Below are positions 51,362 through 57,914 of a stretch of DNA of 57,914 bases, piece after piece (within the stretch, counting starts at the first letter, position 1; each line of letters starts with the position of its first letter). The position numbers and the translations under genes are program-made. The DNA lies in contig CAJNDS010000860.1 in assembly GCA_905221605.1 (NCBI GenBank), forward strand, positions 1-57,914, in the 5' to 3' direction. The notes under the pieces are model-generated. The model ran no database searches. It saw only the letters and a program-made list of their open reading frames with translations, and was not told the DNA's origin. The DNA is from Symbiodinium natans. Taxonomy: Eukaryota; Sar; Dinophyceae; Suessiales; Symbiodiniaceae.

Positions 51362-51400
51362 AAACCCTAAACCCTAAACCCTATAAACCCTAAACCCTAA

Positions 51401-51480
51401 ACCCAAAACGTCTGCCACCCCCCTTTCGCGCCTCCGAAGCTCCTCCTTGTCCTGGCTGTTTGTTGCCTTGGGGAGCCGAT
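51401..51480 (-). CDS. Exon-like island, codon-biased
   Basis: NRLPKATNSQDKEELRRRER then GVADVLG on -; 20 of 25 codons end in G or C. Charged and helical in character. Lies just 3' of the LINE, on the opposite strand. Confidence 0.42.
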
Positions 51481-51789
51481 TAGGCCCTTTCTTAGGGTTT
51501 AAGGTTTAGGGTTTAGGGTTTAGGGTTTGGGGTTTAGGGTGTTAGGGTTTAGGGTTTAGGGTTTGGGGTTTGGGGTTTAGGGTTTTAGGGTTTAGGGTTT
51601 TAGGGTTTAGGGTTTAGGGTTAGGGTTTAGGGTCGGGCTTAAGGGAGTTCCAGGTTGCCGGCCTAAAAATTATGTTTCGGGCCTGCGTCTCGCTGTGTAC
51701 AGCTGTTGGGTAGAAAAGCGTGGGAGAGGAGAGGGGGGGAAGAGGATTTTGGGTGAATAGGCTGTTGTTTGATGTTTTGTGTTTGGGGG

Positions 51790-51868
51790 CGAGAAGCCTT
51801 TCAGGGTCCCCGAACCCCGACAATAAGCTTCAGGCACTGAAAGTCCCGCACAACGGCTTGTAAGGTAC
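51790..51868 (-). CDS. Exon-like island
   Basis: YLTSRCAGLSVPEAYCRGSG then TLKGFSPPN on -, after TTGTTTCAG, a good acceptor. Confidence 0.3.
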
Positions 51869-51973
51869 TGAAACAATACATCAGCTTCCTATTTCCTCGT
51901 CTGAAGGGGGACTGCCAAGATGGCGCACCTTTCTATGGGGTCTATTGTTCTTCTTACACGGTAAACCCTCAAC

Positions 51974-52071
51974 TCCCATTTGCTTAAGAAACCCCCAAAA
52001 CCATAACAGCCCCTACATTGCCCTTATAAGGAAGAATACTTTCTATTCCCTTCTTATGAAGCAAATAGTAG
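51974..52071. mobile_element. MITE-like element, family C, copy 5
   Basis: CCATTTGCTTAAGAAACCCC on the left, TTATGAAGCAAATAGTAG on the right, interior TTGCCCTTATAAGGAAGAAT. Confidence 0.75.
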
Positions 52072-52191
52072 TCAAGCCCAAAGCCCTTTCCAAACGTGAT
52101 GCAGATCCTTGGCGGCTGAGGCACCAGGAAGAGGGGACGAGCTGGGCTGACGCCCGCCAACTGCAAAGCACCCTGGAGCTCCTGGAAGGTT
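52072..52191 (+). CDS. Exon-like island directly after a family C element
   Basis: On +: KPKALSKRDADPWRLRHQEE, then GTSWADARQLQSTLELLE, ending TGGAAG|GTTGAA. Its acceptor would be the TAGTAG end of the element itself. About 26 of 38 codons end in G or C. The - strand is also open (PLFLVPQPPRICITFGKGFG). Confidence 0.4.
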
Positions 52192-52196
52192 GAACC

Positions 52197-52326
52197 CTGA
52201 ACCCTGAACCCTAAACCCGAAACCCTACACCCTACAACCTACAACCCTAAACCCTAAACCCTAAACCCTAAACCCTAAACCCTAAACCCTAAACCCTAAA
52301 CCCTAAACCCTAAACCCTAAACCCTG
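52197..52326 (-). repeat. Telomere-type block (CCCTAAA), about 17 units
   Basis: Starts with CCCTGAA and CCCTACA variants, then clean units. Confidence 0.95.
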
Positions 52327-52996
52327 CTCGGGCGGGGTGGTGGGGCTGGTCGGGGCTAGGGCTTTGGGTTAAGAGCGTTTAGGGCTTGTAGGTTCAGGGT
52401 TTAGGGCTTAGGGCATTCTAAGCTGGTGGCGCTGAGGTGTAGGTTTGTGAGGATTCGCGGTTTCCCCCATCCGTTACCTCATGGGCTCTTGAGAGCCCCA
52501 GTGTCCTACACAACCCAAAAGGTCCTTTGAAGGGTCTTAAGGTTCACAACCCTGCACCCCAACACCCCCCGGGTCACCCCCCTCCGACCCAAGCCCCCCC
52601 ACCCCTAGCCCCCAGGAAAGAAGCGGCGTAAAGGGTTTGGGTTTCTAATAAACCCTAAACCCTAAACCCAGTAAACAGGTTGTGAAGCCCAAACCCAACC
52701 AAAACCCTCAACCAGGCGTCCGCACCAGCCGAAGAAAGAAAAAGGGGCTTTCGGAAGGGAGTGAAGGGTTCGAGGGCTTGTGGGTATTACTAGGGTTGGG
52801 GTTTAGAGCCTACAGGACTTAGCGCCTAGGGTGTGGGGTATTCTTAGGGTTGGGGCTTAGCGCCTAGGACTTTGGGCCTACCGGCTGCACTCTCCCACAA
52901 AAGCGCTCCTCCAAACTCGGATGGCATACAGCCGGAGCGGCGTCGTAGCCAAAGCGCTGTCGGCCACTGTCAGGCGCAGTGTGTTTAGGGTTTAGG

Positions 52997-53150
52997 CCTC
53001 CCTAAACCCCAAACCCCAAACCCCAAACCCCAAACCCCAAACCCCAAACCCTAAACCCTAAACTCTAAGCCCTAAACCCTAAACCCTAAGCCCTAAGCCC
53101 TAAGCCCTAAACCCTAAACCCTAAACCCTAAACCCTAAACCCTAAACCCC
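52997..53150 (-). repeat. Telomere-type block, CCCCAAA then CCCTAAA
   Basis: Seven CCCCAAA units followed by CCCTAAA and four CCCTAAG units, in clusters. Confidence 0.94.
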
Positions 53151-53261
53151 ACCCCCCCCCCCTTTCTTCCCCCCCTTAAACACCCTCAAGCCCAAAAAGC
53201 ACTCAGGTTGGACCCTAAACCCTAAACCCTAAACCATAATTTAGGGTTCAGGCCTTGAGCT

Positions 53262-53483
53262 TTGGGTTGTTTAGGGCCAGGGTTTATGGAGTGTAGCAAG
53301 CTCAGGAAGCTGAACCGGGCGGCTTCCGCAAAGTAGTGCTTAGGGCTTCCATGGCGGTGTATTTGGGGAGGGGGGAACGCCTTTTGGGAAACATCCACAA
53401 AACTCTTCTGCTCGCAGTCTGGAGGGTCTGGAGTTGCTGCAGGTGTCTGGGGAGAGTTTACAGATCTCTGGTCCTGCGGAGAG
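53262..53483 (-). CDS. Longest exon-like island on the - strand
   Basis: Open for about 70 codons after CTCCGCAG|GAC: DQRSVNSPQTPAATPDPPDC, then EQKSFVDVSQKAFPPPQIHR, then HYFAEAARFSLLSLLHS. The first half is Pro/Thr-rich, the second more ordered. Third-position GC is only slightly raised (about 38 of 63). A + frame starting MAVYLGRGERLLGNIHKTLL is open too. Product unknown. Confidence 0.4.
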
Positions 53484-53787
53484 CCTTTAGGGTTTTGGCT
53501 TTAGGTTGAGGATTCAAAGGGCTTAGGGCAAACAAAGACAAAAGGTACAACACGCCCTACCTCAGGAGCTGTTCGTGCACAGAAAAGAAGACTGAGAGCA
53601 CGCGGAGCAAACAACAAGAGCGTTGTTTCTCTGTAGCTCTCAATGCAAAAACAAACACACAGATACAGCGCGCAGTCCGAGCATAACAGCTAGGAAGGCA
53701 AACAGAATGACGACCCGGAAGTTTGCGAGAGTTTTACAGGAGTCCATTTTCTCGCTTGACTCTACACTTGGTTCGCCTGTGTGTGCA

Positions 53788-53811
53788 TGCATGCATGCAT
53801 GCATGCATGTC
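53788..53811. repeat. (GCAT)n microsatellite
   Basis: Five to six GCAT units. The surrounding 53,520-53,860 is unique sequence without telomere-type units and without a convincing gene. Confidence 0.85.
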
Positions 53812-54037
53812 ATGAGCTTGGAATTAGAATGGCTTCTGCACATACCCCGCAACGTACACTAAACAATTGAACCTGCAGTGTGCTTGGTGTATGAGGGGCT
53901 GCTGCTCCGATGCTCGAAAGCTCGTGGTGGAAACCCTCGAAATTGTTCAGATGGCATGCTCGCAAGCAAGAAAGGGTTTAGGGTTCAGGGTTTAGGCTTT
54001 GGGCTTAGGGTGTAGGTTTCGGGGTTTAGGGTACAAC

Positions 54038-54150
54038 GTCTTCTAATGCCAGGCCTTCCTTGCGCCAGCCGCCTTTCTTCCGCTGCACAGAAGTGCTCAT
54101 AGCCGTCCCGGCGCAAGTGAAGCGCAGCATACCTTTGGGCAAAAGGCTCA
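54038..54150 (-). CDS. Exon-like island
   Basis: LEPFAQRYAALHLRRDGYEH, then FCAAEERRLAQGRPGI on -; a second - frame is open too. About 19 of 30 codons end in G or C. Confidence 0.33.
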
Positions 54151-54556
54151 AGGTCTAGATTTAGGGGGGCTAGGGTTTAGGGCTTGGGGCTTAGGGTGTA
54201 GGGTGTAGGGTTTCAGGTTTTAAGGTTTAGGCTGTATGGCCTTTGGACTTCAATCCCGCAAGCCCTCTAGAGCGGGGTCGCGCAACACCGAAGAATCCGA
54301 GCGAGCTTGAAGTTTCAGAGAAACCCTAAACACCTAAATCTCAAAAACCCGACACCCTAAACCCCTAAACCACTCCAAAACCCCTAAACCCCTACACCCC
54401 CAACACCCGAAACGACTCCTAACCGTCCTAAGCCCCTGAACCCCGAAACCCCCACACCCCCAAACCCCTGAAAGATTCCTGAACCCCTAAACCCCCTACC
54501 CCTTAACAACTCCTGAATCCCCTGACCCCTAAACCTCGATCCCCCTAAATGTTAAA

Positions 54557-54675
54557 GACGTCAAAGGGAACCCTAAACCCTAAACCCTGAACCCTGAACC
54601 CTGAACCCTGAACCCTGAACCCTAAACCCTAAACCCTAAACCCTAAACCCTAAACCCTAAAGCGACGTCAAAGGG
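54557..54675. repeat. 12-bp direct repeats flanking a telomere-type block
   Basis: GACGTCAAAGGG at 54,557-54,568 and again at 54,664-54,675, perfect. Between them lie about 95 bp of CCCTAAA and CCCTGAA units. This has the form of an insertion with target-site duplication. Confidence 0.9.
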
Positions 54676-54768
54676 CTCCCCTGATCCGAAGAGTGCTGCG
54701 CGGGCGTCCGTTGCCGCACGGCGCCAGCGCTCCCGGAAGCGCAGGGCCTCTTGACGCAGTCTTGAGTA
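54664..54768 (-). CDS. Exon-like island cut by the telomere-type block
   Basis: On -: RLRQEALRFRERWRRAATDA, then RAALFGSGEPFDV, Arg/Ala-rich and helical. FDV is encoded by the 12-bp direct repeat, so the block appears to have entered this frame. Without the block the frame would run on for FNI and a stop. The region is GC-rich, so bias adds little. Confidence 0.38.
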
Positions 54769-55752
54769 GGGTTTAGGATTTAGGGTTTAGGGTTTAGGGC
54801 TTAGGGTTTAGGGTTTAGGGTGTAGGCTTTAGGGTCGTGATTAGGGTTTTGGAGGGGTTTAGGGGTTTTAGGGTTTTGAGGGGTTTCTTGACTAGGGTTT
54901 TACAGGGGTTTAGGGTTTTGGGTTTTCGAGGGTTTTCAAGGTTTTCGAGGGTTAAGGCTTTTGGAGGGTTTTCGAGGGGTTTAGCAGTGGTTTAGGGTTT
55001 TAGAGGAGTTTAAGGGTTTAGGGTTTAATAGAAGGGAGTAGGGGTTTAGGGTGTCAGGGTTTTGGAGAGGCTTAGGGCTTTAGGGTGTCAGAGACTTTTG
55101 TTAACATAGACTTAGGGTTTTGGGGCTGCATAGAAAAGTCTACCACACAAAGCATGCCACCATCTACACTCCAAACATCCTAATCAGCACTGCGACTGAA
55201 TGACCCAGAGCCTGTGCAGAATAAGGCCCAAGAACCCAAAAGCCCAAAAAACCCAAACCAAACCCTAAAGCTAGTTGCCCTGCAGCTGTACGCACCACCT
55301 TGAAGCCCCAACGCCCTAAGCCCTGTACCCCCAAACAGGGTATAACATGGACCAGAAACTCTTCTAATTCCTAAACCCTGGGTCCGAAGCGCTGAAGCTT
55401 GAAATCTTGAATCCTGCTGAACCTTATAAGCCCTTCTGTGCGTACCCACACTTCGAGGCAGCTTGGATGTTTTGTCATGGATCCCCGCATTCCCAGGGTT
55501 TCGGGTTAAAGTTGGGATGAGGGTCCCTTCTTATGCACCGTTATAAGCCCCAAGCTGGACAGCCTGAACACCCGAACCCCAAAAACCCCTAAATACCCTG
55601 AAACTCTTGAAGTCCCCGTAAGTAAGCCCCCCCATAAAAGCCCCACAACCCCAAACCCGAAACCCCAAGAAAACCTTTACCCCCAAAACGACCCTAAACC
55701 CCCCACAAAATGAACCCTAAACGGGCTACGGTTCATATACCTTACTCGGGAT

Positions 55753-55753
55753 T

Positions 55754-55793
<40 letters not shown>

Positions 55794-55794
55794 A

Positions 55795-55830
<36 letters not shown>
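55753..55830. repeat. (CTA)26 microsatellite
   Basis: One CAA interruption. It is flanked by TTCATATACC and GGGTATATGT, which are near complements, so it may sit inside a small inverted-repeat element. The poly-Val ORF is an artefact. Confidence 0.93.
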
Positions 55831-55831
<1 letters not shown>

Positions 55832-55905
55832 CTACAGGGTATATGTCCCTAAAACCCCAAAACGCGAAACCCCTAAACCCTAAACCAAGTTGAGGGTTCA
55901 TTCGG

Positions 55906-55990
55906 TCCCCAAGGTATGTTTCGGCCCAGGGACGCGCCGGTTCCGGCGCAACTCCCAGTCGAAGTGGTAGCCTGGTGGCCCCCAGCACTT
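55906..55990 (-). CDS. Exon-like island, strong codon bias
   Basis: KCWGPPGYHFDWELRRNRRV, then PGPKHTLG on -; 23 of 28 codons end in G or C. Starts after CTCAGAG next to a TTTAGGG block. Product unknown. Confidence 0.45.
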
Positions 55991-56008
55991 CTCTGAGAGT
56001 GGTGGTTA

Positions 56009-56097
56009 AGTTTAGGGTTTAGGGTTTAGGGTTTAGGGTTTAGGGTTTAGGGTTTAGGGTTTAGGGTTTAGGGTTTAGGGTTTAGGGTTTAGGGTGC
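56009..56097 (+). repeat. Telomere-type block (TTTAGGG), 12 units
   Basis: Clean array. Confidence 0.95.
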
Positions 56098-56943
56098 CTG
56101 AACTCTAAACCTGAAACAGGTGGTGAGCCTTGCAAGGGTTAGCTTCGTGGCAGAAGCAGGTGGTGAAGGATTTGGTTTTAGTGTTTAGGGCTGCTGGGTT
56201 TCGTAGGGCATCTTTGTCGGGTTTAGGGCTTAGCAATATTGTGGGCACCGGTAGTGTCAGACACCAGAGTCAGACACCGTTTTGACCCGATCAGGAACCG
56301 GAGTCGTACACCCACTTAGCAGTATCGGGGACCACCCCAGAGTGGTGTCAGGAACCCAGAAGCCCCCTCACAGCCCTGACAGCCCCTCACAAGCTCTCCT
56401 CTTCTTTGTGTCTATGCAGCTCCTCACAGGCTCCGCTAGCCGTCATGCATTTTTACATGACGCCGGTTGATGAAGTAAGGATGCTTCACAGGGTTCCATT
56501 TCAAAACCCTAAACCCTGAACCCTAAACCCTAAACCCTACCCTAAACCCTAAACCCTAAACCCTAAGCCCTAAACCCTAAACCCTAAAGAATCCGTGCCA
56601 CATGCAGTTCCCGACTCGAACTACGCTAGTCCCTGACACCGACTGCCCCGGTCCCCAACCCGACTCGTTTGGCGGCCGACACCGCGAGCAGGGGTGACCG
56701 ACCCGGTCTGCCGGTGACCGACCCCGATTTTCGCCGCAATATTGTTCAGGCTATAGGCCATGGGTGCTTTCAGCCCTAGCGGCAATCTCAACCCGCCCCC
56801 TGAAACCAGCAAATCGCCTCCCCCCCTGAAACCAACAAATCGCTCCCCCCCCCCCCCCCGGCCACAAACTCATGAGTGGAGTTGAAAACCCCAAACCCAG
56901 AACCCTAAAGTTTAGGGGTTTAGGGTTTAGGGTTTAGGGTTCT

Positions 56944-57035
56944 CTTTGACGTGCAAAGGCACGGTCGAACTGGAAGTTGTAGGAGGGGGCGAAATCGAAA
57001 ACCAGAACATCGGCGTCCTTGGCATGGGTGGCCGC
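56944..57035. CDS. Exon-like island, open on both strands
   Basis: On - AATHAKDADVLVFDFAPSYN and FQFDRAFARQ. On + CKGTVELEVVGGGEIENQNI and GVLGMGGRFKGLE. Both frames have about 63% third-position GC. Probably coding on one strand; I cannot say which. Confidence 0.33.
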
Positions 57036-57564
57036 TTCAAGGGCTTAGAGGGTTTTGGGGTGTATGGTATAGGGTTACGGGCTGAGGTTTGGGGGGTTCA
57101 GGGTTTAGGGCTGAGGATTTTTTGTGTTTTAAGGTCTGGGGTGATGTAGAAAAGTAAGATGCGGCACAGCTTGCAAAGCGAATGGCATCCCTGGCCCTTT
57201 CAAGTTGTGGATGAAGGGATTTAGGGTTTAGGGTTTAGGGTTTAGGGATTAGGGTTTAGGGTTCAGGGTTTATGGTTTAGGGTTTGGGGGTTAGGGTTTA
57301 GGGCAGCCTTTAAGAAAAGCTCGAGATCTGGTTTGGGGTTGACGACTTTGGGTTTAGGGTGCGGAGGGCTTAGGATTACAGAGGTGTTGTACGGCCCTCT
57401 ACCGCGGGGCGGTATCCATTCATATACCTAAAGTACTGCAAGCTTTATTTCCAATACCCCAAGAAGTTGGGTACCCCTATGTTGGGTAACCTGAACAATC
57501 TAGCTTAAACCCGACTTAAACCCCCCAAATTAAACGCCGAAACCCTGAAACCCATGAAGCCAAC

Positions 57565-57650
57565 CGAGAAGCCGTCACTCGCGCGCCGCTGGCTGCGCGG
57601 AGGTCGGCCACCTGACCCGTCAGGTCCTCCACCGGATGCACGTCTGGACC
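57565..57650 (-). CDS. Exon-like island with PDVHP motif, second copy
   Basis: GPDVHPVEDLTGQVADLRAA, then SGARVTAS on -, between CTTCAG and TCTCG|GTTGGC; 20 of 26 codons end in G or C. Resembles 14,738-14,818. Confidence 0.42.
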
Positions 57651-57886
57651 TGAAGGCTGGGATTGCGGGAATTTGAACCCTAAACCGTAACCTTAAACGA
57701 ATCAGCATGAATGTAGGGTTTGGGTTTTCGGTGAAATATAGGAGGGCCTTAATGATTAGAATAGGGTTTTGGGGGAGGCATTCCCGTATATCCAAAAAGG
57801 GGCCATAAGGGCATGCTGTTGGTAAGTGTTTTGTGATATGTTGAATGTAATTTTATGTATTATTATTCTTCTTCTGATTATTATGT

Positions 57887-57914
57887 TTTTTTTTTTTTGG
57901 GGGGGGGGGGGGGG
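57887..57914. repeat. T12G16 homopolymer run at the window end
   Basis: The window stops inside a G run, as often happens where an assembly breaks at a homopolymer. Confidence 0.85.

Noticed and set aside
55677-55988. 103-codon ORF with poly-Val
   Set aside because: The Val run is the CTA microsatellite; only the 55,906-55,990 part, in another frame, was kept.
1-57914. tRNA, rRNA and spliced-leader genes
   Set aside because: I looked for T-loop GTTCGA words with paired arms and conserved rRNA words and found none that hold up.
10990-57914. Treating every stop-free island of 30-50 codons as an exon
   Set aside because: At 55-60% GC about 20-30% of frames of this length are open by chance, and many islands are open on both strands. 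Only those with codon bias or good edges were listed, at reduced confidence.

Overview
This looks like nuclear DNA of a eukaryote, most likely a dinoflagellate (Symbiodiniaceae, Polarella or Prorocentrum type). That is an inference. It rests on about 50 interstitial blocks of the plant/alveolate-type telomere repeat TTTAGGG in both orientations, on short GC-rich exon-like islands lost among repeats, on splice-like AG|G junctions, and on a LINE whose first ORF has a RanBP2-type zinc finger and a coiled coil. I see no prokaryotic gene organisation, no rRNA or tRNA and no CRISPR array.

Layout. 1-3,260: telomere-type blocks, three small inverted-repeat elements and two short exon-like islands. 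3,260-6,190: an AT-rich satellite made of nested hairpins that share the loop GGGCCTCTCTGTG. 6,190-10,620: a purine/pyrimidine-skewed composite repeat built on GAGATAGAGA and GAGCTC words. 10,620-10,890: microsatellites. 10,990-43,900: a mosaic of telomere-type blocks, small non-autonomous inverted-repeat (MITE-like) elements of at least seven families, homopolymer tracts and GC-rich islands of 40-180 bp. 43,908-51,361: a near full-length LINE on the + strand, inserted inside a CCCTAAA block. 51,362-57,914: the same mosaic again, ending in a T12G16 homopolymer run.

The LINE is the only complete, confidently coding unit. ORF1 (RanBP2 zinc finger plus coiled coil) overlaps ORF2 by ATGA. ORF2 reads: N-terminal region, RNase H, APE-type endonuclease, reverse transcriptase, two C-terminal zinc fingers. 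RNase H lies upstream of the endonuclease, not after the RT as in the known I/R1-type LINEs. ORF2 is broken by two frame changes, one of them a single-base excess in a T7 run inside RT motif A.

The GC-rich islands are probably fragments of split genes or their relics. Stop-free stretches of 30-50 codons are not significant alone at this base composition, and many islands read open on both strands. I kept those with strong third-position GC enrichment (counted by hand) or good splice-like edges, and gave low to moderate confidence. Most retained islands favour the - strand.

The most intriguing signal is that telomere-type blocks behave like insertions. One is flanked by a perfect 12-bp direct repeat and one by a 34-bp direct repeat, and two sit inside copies of MITE-like elements. 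In sense orientation the repeat also carries GT and TTTAG|G, so such insertions could double as introns. Further blocks not listed separately lie near 11,249-11,330, 12,152-12,233, 12,937-13,003, 13,917-13,954, 19,930-20,003, 20,378-20,402, 22,013-22,058, 24,030-24,080, 26,386-26,445, 26,561-26,640, 28,335-28,375, 28,684-28,730, 32,820-32,890, 33,035-33,100, 36,071-36,121, 36,203-36,240, 51,494-51,633 and 56,506-56,588.
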